64,000 nt of DNA from Streptomyces glomeratus (GTDB lineage Bacteria > Actinomycetota > Actinomycetes > Streptomycetales > Streptomycetaceae). The position numbers were made by a program, and so were the translations under genes. The notes beneath the pieces were generated by a model. That model ran no database searches. It saw only the letters and a list, made by a program, of their open reading frames with translations, and was not told where the DNA came from. Positions 49,749-59,500 of this stretch are shown piece by piece (positions within the stretch are counted from its first letter, which is position 1; each line of letters opens with the position of its first letter). The DNA is taken from contig NZ_JAKEEB010000009.1 in assembly GCF_021462825.1 (NCBI RefSeq), forward strand, positions 248,001 through 312,000, read 5' to 3'.

Positions 49749-51211
49749 GCGACACCGCAGCTCCACACGGTCGATCCACCCAGTCGCCGTCCAGCGGGCC
49801 CGCCGCACCTATGAAGCGAACAACGGCCCGCATCAGCACCATCGTCACCGCGGCTCTCCTCGCCGCACTCACCATCGTCGTCGCCGAGACGGTGCGCGCA
49901 GGCGACAACCAGAGCGACCCCGGCCGCCTGCTGGCCCGGTACGCCGTCGCCTGGGTGCTGTTCGCCGCCGCGGTGTGGGCCGTACGCAAAGCCCCGGCGC
50001 GCGCCGCCACCGGACTGGTCCTGGCCGGTGCGGCCGCCGTGGCCCTGGCCGCACTCGCCGCACCGCCCCGCACCAGCAACGACATGTACCGCTACGCCTG
50101 GGACGGCCGGGTCCAGGCCGCCGGGGTATCCCCGTACGCCCACCCGCCCGCGGCACCCGAACTCGCCCGGCTGCGTGACGACTGGCTGTTCCCCACCCAA
50201 GGCTCCTGCCACGAGTGGGGACTGACCCGTACGGACAGCGGGCTGTGCGTCCGCATCAACCGCCCTACCGTGCCCACCATCTACCCGCCCGTCGCCGAGG
50301 TGTGGTTCTTCACCGTCCACGTCCTCTCACCACCGGACAGCCGCCACAAGCCGCTGCAGGTCGGCGGCGCCGTCCTGGCGTTCGGCACCACCCTCGCCCT
50401 GCTCTTCGTGTTGCGCCGACGCGGTGACCCCGCCCGGGCCCCGGCCCGCGCAGCGCTGTGGGGGTGGTGTCCGGCCGTCCCCTTCGAAGCGGTCAACAAC
50501 GCCCATGTCGACACCCTCGGCGTCCTGCTCACCGTGCTCGCCCTCGGGACCGCCGGCGCGGGGGCCCGCCGCGGCGCACTCCTCGGCGCCGCGACCGCCG
50601 TGAAACTGCTGCCCGTTCTGGCGTTGCCCGGCGCTCTGTCCGGTCAACGCAACCCGGCGCGCGTGGTGCGCGTGGTCTCGGCCCTGCTCGCCGCTGTCGC
50701 TCTCGCCTACCTGCCCTATGTCGTCGCTTCCGGTACGGGCGTCCTGGGCTATCTGCCCGGCTACCTCCAGGAGGAGGGCTACGAGCCGGGGCACGTGCAC
50801 CGGTTCGCGCTTCTGCGGCTGCTGTTGCCGGACGCGGCCGCGGGAGCGGCCGTCATCGTGCTGCTCACGCTGACCGCCCTGTACATATGGTGGCGCGGCG
50901 ACCCGGCCCGCCCCTGGCGCGGTGCCCTGTTGCTGACCGGAACCGCCTTGCTGCTGGTCTCGCCCAGCTACCCCTGGTACTCGCTCCTCGTCGTCGGCCT
51001 GGTCGCCCTCGACGGCCGCTGGGAGTGGCTGACCGTCACCGCCGCCGGCACCGTCCTCTACCTCGGTGGCCGACTGCTGCCGGGCTTCACTCTCCAGGCG
51101 TGGGTGTACGGCACGGCCGCCGTGTGCGTCGCGCTCGGGGTCTGCCTGCGGGCTGCCCCGGCACGGCAGCTCCTGGAGCGGCGCCGTGGCGGGTGCCGGA
51201 CGTGCACCTGA
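49745..51211 (+). CDS. GT87/DUF2029-type membrane mannosyltransferase-like protein
   Basis: The protein has 488 residues with about 12 hydrophobic segments. Loop motifs TSNDMYRYAWDGRVQAAGVSPY with the catalytic-type Asp and TIYPPVAEVWFF are typical of polyprenol-phosphate-sugar-using GT-C enzymes. EAVNNAHVDTLGVLLTVLAL and AATAVKLLPVLALPGAL are shared with alpha-mannosyltransferases of actinobacteria. It ends the operon and probably uses the polyprenyl sugar made by the GT2. Confidence 0.82.
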   Translation: MSDTAAPHGRSTQSPSSGPAAPMKRTTARISTIVTAALLAALTIVVAETVRAGDNQSDPGRLLARYAVAWVLFAAAVWAVRKAPARAATGLVLAGAAAVALAALAAPPRTSNDMYRYAWDGRVQAAGVSPYAHPPAAPELARLRDDWLFPTQGSCHEWGLTRTDSGLCVRINRPTVPTIYPPVAEVWFFTVHVLSPPDSRHKPLQVGGAVLAFGTTLALLFVLRRRGDPARAPARAALWGWCPAVPFEAVNNAHVDTLGVLLTVLALGTAGAGARRGALLGAATAVKLLPVLALPGALSGQRNPARVVRVVSALLAAVALAYLPYVVASGTGVLGYLPGYLQEEGYEPGHVHRFALLRLLLPDAAAGAAVIVLLTLTALYIWWRGDPARPWRGALLLTGTALLLVSPSYPWYSLLVVGLVALDGRWEWLTVTAAGTVLYLGGRLLPGFTLQAWVYGTAAVCVALGVCLRAAPARQLLERRRGGCRTCT

Positions 51212-51381
51212 CGCGTATCCAGGACGCCGGCCGCATCCCGGGGAGTCGCTCGCCGAACCCGGGAGCCCGGGTGCTGCATCCTGTGGACGCACAGCGTCGG
51301 CCCGGCGTCGAGGGCCAGCCTGAGGGACCGGCCGCCACGGCGGGGCGCGCCGGGGCACCGACCCCGTACGGCGCCGCCGCA

Positions 51382-51601
51382 TCAGCGGCGGCGCCGGAAG
51401 CCGACCAGCCGCAGTACCGGGAAGCGCATACCGGTCACCAGGACGCCACGGGCCAAGACCAGTGCAGCCCCCGGCCCGGTGCAGCAGCGCCCGGGCCACC
51501 GTGGAGGCGAGACCGACCACAACGAACCGGGCAAGCTCCCAGCTCAGCCGGGTGCGGTCTGGCCCGGCGAAGGCGTGGTGCCGTTCGCTGAGCCGTCGCA
51601 C
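51382..51601 (-). pseudogene. GtrA-family flippase remnant with internal deletion
   Basis: On the minus strand, VRRLSERHHAF...RLSWELARFVVVGLASTVARALL reads like the N-terminal helix of a GtrA protein. After a frame change, LARGVLVTGMRFPVLRLVGF and a stop read like its last helix. The central 70 or so residues of a normal 130-residue GtrA are missing. GtrA proteins move polyprenyl sugars, which fits the adjacent glycosyltransferases. The remaining noncoding sequence in 51212-51816 shows nothing else. Confidence 0.45.
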
Positions 51602-51816
51602 CCGACCATCATGAGGCGGTGGCCCGAGGATCCGTGACGGGTGCCGAGCGCCGGTTCGGCCGTTCGGCTGGCGGCATACATCCGTGTATACGCCGGACGC
51701 GGCCGGCCCATCGCACCTGTGCCAGTTTGAGAGTGTGCGGGGGCTCACCGTGCCTGGCGCTGACGGCGCCATGCGCTCGGCGGCCCTGAGGCGCCCGTAG
51801 ACGGAGGAGACGGCCG

Positions 51817-53250
51817 ATGGGCGATGACGGACGGCCGCCGGCCTCGCGTGCGTCCGGCGGGCCGAAGCCCCCTGCGGACGAGGGGCACGCGCGGGAACGC
51901 CTCAGACGCGCCCGCGCCACCACAGCGGCTCTCATCGAGCGGGCTGCCGCCGGTGTCCGGGCCGTCGCGCGGCGGGTCGGGCAGACGCCCCCACCGCCGG
52001 GGCCCTTCCGGCCCGAGTTCTGGCGCAGCCCGATCCGCGGTCCCTGGCTGACGTCCGTGTTCGGCCTGGTTCTGCTGATCGGCATCCCCCTGATCTTCAT
52101 CACCGGGATGCTCTCCTATGCCGCGTACAACCCGGATTTGGGCCCGCTCAACGATCAGACCCCGGACAAGGGGGTACTGGGTTTCTACCTCTTCGACTGG
52201 CCCACGCACCCGTACTGGCTGTATCGGCTGACCCAGGGTGTGCACGTCACGCTCGGTGTGACGCTGGTGCCTGTGCTGCTGGCCAAGCTGTGGTCCGTCA
52301 TTCCCAAGCTGTTCGAGTGGCCGCCGGTGCGGACCGTCGCCCACGGTCTGGAACGGCTCTCCCTGCTGATACTGGTGGGCGGGGTCATCTTCGAGTTCGT
52401 GACCGGCATCTTCAACGTCCAGCTCTTCTACGTGTTCCCGGGCTCCTTCTACACCCTGCACTTCTACGGGGCCTGGGTGTTCATCGCCGCCTTCGTCGTC
52501 CATGCCGGCATCCGGCTCGGCCGGATGCGGCGCGCCCTGCGCTCACGCAGCCTGGCCGGCGAGCTGCGCACCGACCTCGCCCATACCCGGCCCGAGCCCC
52601 CCGACCCCGACGGCCTGGTCCCGACCGCCCCTCAGGCACCCACCATGACCCGTCGTGGTGCGGTCGGGATGGTGGGAGCGGGATCGCTGCTCCTGCTCGT
52701 GGTCACGGCCGGACAGAGCATCGGCGGCCGGCTGCGCGAGAGCGCCCTGCTCGCGCCGCACAACCGCGTCCCGGGCAGCGGCCCGAACGGTTTCCAGATC
52801 AACAAGACGGCCGCGGCCGTCGGTGTCACCTCCGCACACATCGGCCGGGACTGGCGGCTGCACGTCCTCGGCCGCGGTCCGGCCCTGGTCTTCACCCGTG
52901 AGCAGCTCCTTGTGATGCGCCACCACAACGCCGCGCTGCCCATCGCGTGCGTGGAGGGATGGTCCACCCCCGACCAGCGCTGGAGCGGCCTGCGGCTCAC
53001 GGATCTGGCCGCCCTGGCCGGGCTGCCGAACGCATCGAGCGTCCTGGTGGAATCCGTCCAGCCGCCCGGCCCCTACAGCTCGGTGGTGCTGCGAGGCAAT
53101 CAGATCCATGACCCTCGATCGCTGCTCGCTCTGCGCGTCAACGGCGCAGACCTCTCGATCGACCATGGCTACCCGGCCCGCGTCATCGTCCCGGCCAACC
53201 CCGGGGTGAACAACACCAAGTGGGTGCACCGGCTCACCTTCAGGACGTGA
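51817..53250 (+). CDS. Membrane molybdopterin oxidoreductase fused to a b-type cytochrome domain, copy B
   Basis: The protein has 477 residues. Compared with copy A (42108) it adds a 70-residue polar N-terminal region. The membrane part has LYRLTQGVHVTLGVTLVPVLLAKLW and FYGAWVFIAAFVVHAGIRL with candidate heme histidines, as in copy A. The C-terminal sulfite-oxidase-type domain has LPIACVEGW with the Mo-ligand Cys, and HGYPARVIVPANPGVNNTKW. The two copies flank the sugar/regulatory block, so the locus is a duplicated unit. Confidence 0.87.
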   Translation: MGDDGRPPASRASGGPKPPADEGHARERLRRARATTAALIERAAAGVRAVARRVGQTPPPPGPFRPEFWRSPIRGPWLTSVFGLVLLIGIPLIFITGMLSYAAYNPDLGPLNDQTPDKGVLGFYLFDWPTHPYWLYRLTQGVHVTLGVTLVPVLLAKLWSVIPKLFEWPPVRTVAHGLERLSLLILVGGVIFEFVTGIFNVQLFYVFPGSFYTLHFYGAWVFIAAFVVHAGIRLGRMRRALRSRSLAGELRTDLAHTRPEPPDPDGLVPTAPQAPTMTRRGAVGMVGAGSLLLLVVTAGQSIGGRLRESALLAPHNRVPGSGPNGFQINKTAAAVGVTSAHIGRDWRLHVLGRGPALVFTREQLLVMRHHNAALPIACVEGWSTPDQRWSGLRLTDLAALAGLPNASSVLVESVQPPGPYSSVVLRGNQIHDPRSLLALRVNGADLSIDHGYPARVIVPANPGVNNTKWVHRLTFRT

Positions 53251-53252
53251 CC

Positions 53253-53756
53253 ATGGCACGCTTCATCCGCTGGTACGGCTCCCATCCGCTGCACCTGCTC
53301 GTCCTGATCTGCTCGTTCGCTCTCACCGCCTACGCCATGGTGCGTCTGTTCGCCGTCCGGCCGCTCGCCGTGGCGGTCTGGTTCGTCGGCGCGGCGATCG
53401 TCCACGATCTGATCCTGCTCCCGCTGTACTCGCTCGCCGACCTGACGGCTCCCGCCGTGCTGCGACATCGCACCACCCGCGTACCGCGACTGCCATGGAC
53501 CAACTTCCTGCGCGTCCCCGCCTTCCTGTCCGGAGTGCTCCTGCTCGTCTGGTTCCCCCTCATCTTCGCTCGTTCCGCCCCCTACTCCGGTGCCACCGGA
53601 CTGTCCCAAAGCGTCTACCTCGGGCGGTGGCTGGCCATCACCGGTGTGCTGTTCGGCGCCTCCGCAGGAGCCTTCGCATGGAAACTGCGCCGGGTGCGCC
53701 GTGCCGCCCGCGCCGACGAGCATCGGCCGGCCCCGGGCCACGACGCCGCACCGTGA
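53253..53756 (+). CDS. Small membrane protein paired with the molybdopterin enzyme, copy B
   Basis: The protein has 167 residues and begins 2 bp after the upstream stop. Four hydrophobic segments are visible, with WFVGAAIVHDLILLPLYSLADL matching the His-Asp segment of the copy A partner (43241). The C-terminus is basic and polar. It is probably a complex subunit; function unknown. Confidence 0.7.
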   Translation: MARFIRWYGSHPLHLLVLICSFALTAYAMVRLFAVRPLAVAVWFVGAAIVHDLILLPLYSLADLTAPAVLRHRTTRVPRLPWTNFLRVPAFLSGVLLLVWFPLIFARSAPYSGATGLSQSVYLGRWLAITGVLFGASAGAFAWKLRRVRRAARADEHRPAPGHDAAP

Positions 53757-53834
53757 CGATCGCGAAGGAGAGGCCGTTTCGCGTCCGCGGCGGCCCTGCG
53801 CCCGGGGAGGGGACGGCGTCGGCCGTCGCGCGTG

Positions 53835-54575
53835 TCAGCCGACCGCCGGGCTGGGCGTGGGGGAGGCGGTGTGCACGTTCAGGTCGGGGCGTGGGGTGAG
53901 GACGACCATCGGTGCGCCGGGCTGGGGCGGGGGCGGGGTGAGCTGGTCCTTGGGGAGCTTGGGCGGGGTGCTCTGCTGGAAGAGGACCTGGTCGAAATTG
54001 ACCGTCCCCGTCTTCTCCAGCACGGTGATGTGGTCGAGGACCGTGTCGTTGGCCAGGTCGGCGAGTTGACGCACCAGGGTGTTCTTCGTGGTGGCGCGTA
54101 CCTTCGCGATGGCTGGGAAGATCTGGCCGTGGGTCACACGCATGATGTTGGCCGCCGTCGAGTCGAACTCCTTGCCGGACTGGGCATTCGAGGTCGCCAC
54201 GAACTGCTGTTGTTGCGGGGTGGCCTGGTTGGGCAGGGTGACGCCCAGTTCGGGGGCGATCTTGCGGCACATCGCGTCGAGCCCGGCATGGCCGACGATC
54301 AGGTGTTTGCCGGCCTCCCGCATCTCGGGCGTCGAGCCCTTCTTGAGCGCGATTTCGCCCAGCGGGTACTCCCACAGCCCGGCGGAACGCACCTTGACGA
54401 CGAAGTCGCGATCCGTTTCGGTGAGGGGCCCGTAGCGGGTGTTGGCGATGACACGATCCGGGGAGCTGGACGTGGTCTGGACGCCGAGCATGGCCGGGTA
54501 GACGAGGGCGGTGAGGGTCAGGCCCAGCGCACCGGCCACGAAGACGCTTCCTGCCAGGTTCCGGGAAATGGGCAT
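53835..54575 (-). CDS. DUF4142 family exported protein
   Basis: The protein has 246 residues from ATG 54575 with GGAGG upstream. A single signal/anchor (SVFVAGALGLTLTALVYPAML) precedes the four-helix DUF4142 domain: LTETDRDFVVKVRSAGLWEYPLGEIALKKG, then REAGKHLIVGHAGLDAMCRKIAPE. The C-terminal 35 residues are Pro-rich. DUF4142 is ferritin-like in form and of unknown function, exported in many actinobacteria. Confidence 0.82.
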   Translation of the reverse strand: MPISRNLAGSVFVAGALGLTLTALVYPAMLGVQTTSSSPDRVIANTRYGPLTETDRDFVVKVRSAGLWEYPLGEIALKKGSTPEMREAGKHLIVGHAGLDAMCRKIAPELGVTLPNQATPQQQQFVATSNAQSGKEFDSTAANIMRVTHGQIFPAIAKVRATTKNTLVRQLADLANDTVLDHITVLEKTGTVNFDQVLFQQSTPPKLPKDQLTPPPPQPGAPMVVLTPRPDLNVHTASPTPSPAVG

Positions 54576-54650
54576 ACTGCCTCCAGACGCGAACGACTTG
54601 TCCGCCAAGGAGTACGGGAGCATCCCGCGGATCGATCACCGTGCTGAGCA

Positions 54651-56291
54651 TCACTTTGCCCTTTGCTGTGTGTGGTGCGTCACAGCAGGCGGTGTCGGAG
54701 GGCGGACCGCGAGCTCGCGGATGATGCGGGTCAGGTCGGCGGGAGCGGCCGCGAGGCGGACCGGCTCGCCCGCGTCGTCGAGTTCGGCGATGTGCCAGCT
54801 TCTGGAGACCGTGTCGCCGTCGCCGCCCCGGACGCGCCGTACGTTCTTCACGGTGAGCCGCTCCACCGGTATCCGTCTCGCGGCGAACCGGCCCGGTCCG
54901 GGGTGGGGCGTCACCGCGGGCCCGTCGCCGCCGCCGATGACGATGTGGGTGCCGAAGCCGTGCGGGTTGTAGTCGGTGTCCTCCAGGAAGCGGGCGGCCA
55001 GGAACACCTCCTCCTGCCCCTCGGCGGACTCCTCGGCCGACTCCTCGGCCGTTCCGGCCGCTCCGGTCCCGGCCGACCCGGGCATACGGACCCGGGTGGC
55101 GCGCCAGGCCCAGACGAACAGGCCCGCGGTGGCCAGCGAGCCCACGGCCGCCCAGGTGGCCGTCACGGGAGAGGAGAGCGGGGCCGTGGGGTGCAGATGA
55201 CACAGCGGCAGCAGCCACAGGGCGGTACCGGCGAGCACGGCCGCGAACGGAAGGGCCGACGGGAGGACCTCGTCGTCGGGCAGCCGCCGCCCGCGCAGGC
55301 GCAGCAGGAGCAGGGCGCCGGGGTAGCCCGCGGCAAGGGTGAGCAGGGCCGCGATGACGGCCAGTTCCCCGGGCGTGGTGATGTGTTCGCGCCACACATG
55401 GCCCTCTCCCGAGACCTTCGTCACCCGGCCGCGCCAGACGGTCAGTTGGACCCTGTCGCCCGCCTGGAAGTCCTCGGCGGCCTCATAGGACACCTCGAGC
55501 CGCTCCAGCGGCCGGCTGCCGGTGAAATACAGCAGGCTGCGCTGCTTGGGCTGACGGGCCTCGACCCGCGCGATCACGGCCGGCACGGTGGACAGGCAGT
55601 CTCTCCCATGCTCTCGGTCTCGCTCGAGCAGGCGGGATCCCCCTCGGTCCGTGCCGGGCGTCTCGGCGGCGCACGGGGTGGCCGACTGCCAGGCCCGCTC
55701 GTCCGACGCGGAGCGGGGCACCCACCAGGCGCTGACGCCCGCGCCGGCGAGCAGCAGCACGCACAGGGCCAGCGAACCGAGCCAGCCGTGCCCGGCGGTG
55801 CGGTACGACACGACGGAGAGGTGGCTCGACTCCGGGGCTCCGTGGCGGCGGTGAAGCGCGCGGAGCGCTTCCAGCGTCGCGTCGAAGTCCGGGTCGTCGG
55901 ACGCCCAGCTCCGCGGCAGGGGCAGAAGCCTCTTGTGTCCGTCGCGCAGCACCAGGATGACGCGACGGCTGTCATGGATCCGGGAGGTGTTCGCATGCCG
56001 CAGACGTACGCGCAGGTCGGCGACGTCGCCCCAGGGCACGCTCCGCCGGCGCAGCAGCGTCCGGGAGTGCAGGCCGTACGCGTCGGCGCTCACCTGCGCG
56101 ACGACCCAGTGCAGCGACGCGACACCCATCAGTGCGAGGAGCAGACCGAGCCCCGGCCATACGTCCAGGACCCTGCCCCGATACGCCACGCGCACCACGG
56201 CCGCCACCGCCCCGGACGCACCGAGCCCGACGAAGAACCACAGGGTGCGCCTCCCCCGGGGACGGCAGTTCACCTTCGTGTTATTGATCAC
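54651..56291 (-). CDS. Large membrane protein with bacterial PH-like domain
   Basis: GTG 56291 gives 546 residues. Two N-terminal membrane segments lead to SADAYGLHSRTLLRRRSVPWGDVADLRVR, a bacterial PH-like domain. Then come one membrane segment, a soluble loop with CAAETPGTDRG and DCLSTVPAVIARVEARQPKQ, three more segments and a C-terminal soluble domain after an ESAEESAEG repeat. I do not recognise the whole-protein family. It is a single gene between the DUF4142 gene and pyc. Confidence 0.65.
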   Translation of the reverse strand: MINNTKVNCRPRGRRTLWFFVGLGASGAVAAVVRVAYRGRVLDVWPGLGLLLALMGVASLHWVVAQVSADAYGLHSRTLLRRRSVPWGDVADLRVRLRHANTSRIHDSRRVILVLRDGHKRLLPLPRSWASDDPDFDATLEALRALHRRHGAPESSHLSVVSYRTAGHGWLGSLALCVLLLAGAGVSAWWVPRSASDERAWQSATPCAAETPGTDRGGSRLLERDREHGRDCLSTVPAVIARVEARQPKQRSLLYFTGSRPLERLEVSYEAAEDFQAGDRVQLTVWRGRVTKVSGEGHVWREHITTPGELAVIAALLTLAAGYPGALLLLRLRGRRLPDDEVLPSALPFAAVLAGTALWLLPLCHLHPTAPLSSPVTATWAAVGSLATAGLFVWAWRATRVRMPGSAGTGAAGTAEESAEESAEGQEEVFLAARFLEDTDYNPHGFGTHIVIGGGDGPAVTPHPGPGRFAARRIPVERLTVKNVRRVRGGDGDTVSRSWHIAELDDAGEPVRLAAAPADLTRIIRELAVRPPTPPAVTHHTQQRAK

Positions 56292-56560
56292 GCGCGGAAT
56301 CCTGCCACTGTTCCAGGCCCCGTGTTCGAGTAGGGTGCCACCGTTTCCCGACCGGCAACGTGGCCGACCTACCGCAGGTGAGGTGCGGCTTCCGGCAACG
56401 TGGATGTCGTCCCAGCGGTCGCCGGAATGGATACGTGACCGTCGATGACGGGCAGATGATGGACCGGCCGGTCGCACTCCGGGCGCGGGCCCGGCACCGG
56501 TGTCGGCATGGCAACGCTCTGCACGCGCCGACCCGGCGCACACATGAGAAGGGACCGTTG

Positions 56561-59500
56561 ATGTTCCGCAAGGTACTGGTGGCGAACCGTGGTGAGATCG
56601 CCGTACGAGCGTTCCGCGCGGCCTATGAACTGGGCGCCGGAACGGTGGCGGTGTTCCCTTACGAGGACCGCGGCTCGCTGCACCGCCTCAAGGCCGACGA
56701 GGCCTATGAGATCGGCCAGAAGGGCCACCCGGTGCGCGCCTATCTGTCGGTCGAGGAGATCGTGGGCGCCGCGCGCCGGGCTGGGGCGGACGCCGTGTAT
56801 CCCGGATACGGGTTCCTCTCGGAGAATCCGGATCTGGCCCGCGCCTGCGAGGAGGCCGGGATCACGTTCATCGGCCCGAGCGCCGAGATCCTGGAGCTGA
56901 CCGGCAACAAGGCCCGTGCCGTCGCCGCGGCCCGCGCCGCCGGAGTGCCGGTGCTCGGCTCCTCGCGTCCCTCCAACGACGTGGACGAACTCCTCGCGGC
57001 CGCCGAGGAGGTCGGTTTCCCCCTGTTCGTGAAGGCGGTCGCCGGCGGTGGCGGGCGCGGCATGCGGCGGGTGGAGGAGCCTGCGAAGCTCCGGGAGGCG
57101 ATCGAGGCGGCCTCCCGCGAGGCCGAGTCCGCGTTCGGGGACGCGACCGTGTTCCTGGAGAAGGCCGTCGTGGACCCGCGCCATATCGAGGTGCAGATCC
57201 TCGCCGACGGCCAGGGTGGCGTCATCCACCTCTACGAGCGCGACTGCTCGGTACAGCGCCGGCACCAGAAGGTCGTCGAGCTGGCCCCCGCTCCCGGCCT
57301 CGACCCCGCGCTGCGGGACCGTATCTGCGCCGACGCCGTCGCCTTCGCCCGCACCATCGGCTACCGCAACGCCGGTACCGTCGAGTTCCTGGTCGACCGC
57401 GACGGCCGGCATGTCTTCATCGAGATGAACCCGCGCATCCAGGTCGAGCACACCGTGACCGAGGAGGTCACCGACGTCGATCTGGTGCAGGCGCAGTTGC
57501 GGATCGCCTCGGGGGAGTCGCTGGCCGACCTCGGCCTCTCCCAGGACACGGTCTACGTCCGCGGCGCGGCCCTGCAGTGCCGGATCACGAGTGAGAACCC
57601 GTCCAACGGGTTCCGCCCCGACACGGGAACGATCAGCACGTATCGCTCGCCCGGCGGCTCCGGCATCCGGCTCGACGGCGGCACCGCGTTCGTCGGCTCC
57701 GAGATCAGCGCCCACTTCGACTCGATGCTGGTGAAACTGACCTGCCGGGGCCGTGACTTCGCCACCGCCGTGCGGCGCGCCCGCCGCGCGGTCGCCGAGT
57801 TCCGCATCCGCGGCGTGGCCACCAACATCCCGTTCCTGCAGGCGGTCCTCGACGACCCCGACTTCCGGGCCGGACACGTCACCACCTCCTTCATCGAGGA
57901 ACGCCCGCACCTGCTGACGGCCCGCCATTCCGCGGACCGTGGCACCCGCCTGCTCACCTACCTCGCCGACGTCACCGTCAACAAGCCGCACGGCGCGCGC
58001 CCGCGCCTGGTCGACCCCGCGACGAAGCTGCCGGACGTCCCGTCCGATGTCCGGCCGCCCGCCGGTTCGAAGCAGCGGCTGACCGAACTCGGACCGGAGC
58101 AATTCGCCCGCGCGCTGCGCGAGTCGACCGAAGTCGCCGTCACCGACACCACCTTCCGCGACGCCCACCAGTCCCTCCTGGCCACCCGTGTCCGCACCAA
58201 GGACCTGCTGGCCGCCGCCCCCGTCGTGGCCCACACCCTCCCCGGGCTGCTGTCCCTGGAATGCTGGGGCGGCGCCACGTACGACGTGGCGCTGCGCTTC
58301 CTGGCCGAGGACCCCTGGGAGCGGCTGGCCCGGCTGCGCGAGGCCGTGCCCAACATCTGCCTGCAGATGCTGCTGCGCGGCCGCAACACCGTCGGCTACA
58401 CCCCTTACCCGACGGAGGTCACCGATGCCTTCGTCGACGAGGCCGCCCGCACCGGCATCGACATCTTCCGCATCTTCGACGCGCTCAACGACGTCACACA
58501 GATGCGGCCCGCGATCGACGCCGTACGCGCGACCGGCACGGCCGTCGCCGAGGTCGCCCTGTGCTACACCGCCGACCTGTCCGACCCGGCCGAGAAGCTC
58601 TACACGCTGGACTACTATCTGCGGCTCGCCGAGCAGATCGTCGAAGCCGGAGCCCACGTCCTGGCGATCAAGGACATGGCGGGGCTGCTGCGGGCACCCG
58701 CGGCCACGCGGCTGGTGACGGCGCTGCGGCGGGAGTTCGACCTCCCGGTGCACCTGCACACCCATGACACCGCCGGCGGTCAACTGGCCACCTATCTGGC
58801 CGCGATCGGCGCGGGCGTCGACGCCGTGGACGGGGCGGTGGCCTCCCTGGCGGGCACCACGTCCCAGCCGTCCCTGTCCGCGATCGTCGCCGCCACCGAC
58901 CACTCCGAGCGCCCGACCGGGCTGAGCCTTCGGGCGGCCTGCGACCTGGAACCGTACTGGGAGGCCGTGCGCCGCATCTACGCCCCCTTCGAGGCGGGAC
59001 TGGCCTCGCCCACCGGGCGCGTCTACGACCACGAGATCCCCGGCGGACAGCTGTCCAATCTGCGGGTGCAGGCAAGGGAGTTGGGTCTCGGCGACCGGTT
59101 CGAGGAGATCGAGGCCATGTATGCGGCCGCCGACCGCATCCTCGGCCGTCTGGTGAAGGTCACTCCGTCGTCCAAGGTGGTCGGCGACCTCGCGCTGCAC
59201 CTCGTCGGCGCGGGCGTGACCCCCGAGCAGTTCGCCGCCGAGCCGGGCGCCTACGACATCCCGGCCTCGGTGGTCGGATTCCTCCGCGGCGAGCTGGGCG
59301 ACCCGCCCGGCGGCTGGCCCGAACCGTTCCGCGGCAAGGCCCTCAAGGGCCGCGCCGAGGCCAAGCCGACCGCCGAACTGACCGAGGAGGACCGCGAGGG
59401 CCTGGACAAGGACCGCAGGGCCACTCTCAACCGGCTGTTGTTCCCGGGACCGGCCAAGGAGTTCCAGGCCCACCGCGAGGCCTACGGAGACACCGGCGTC

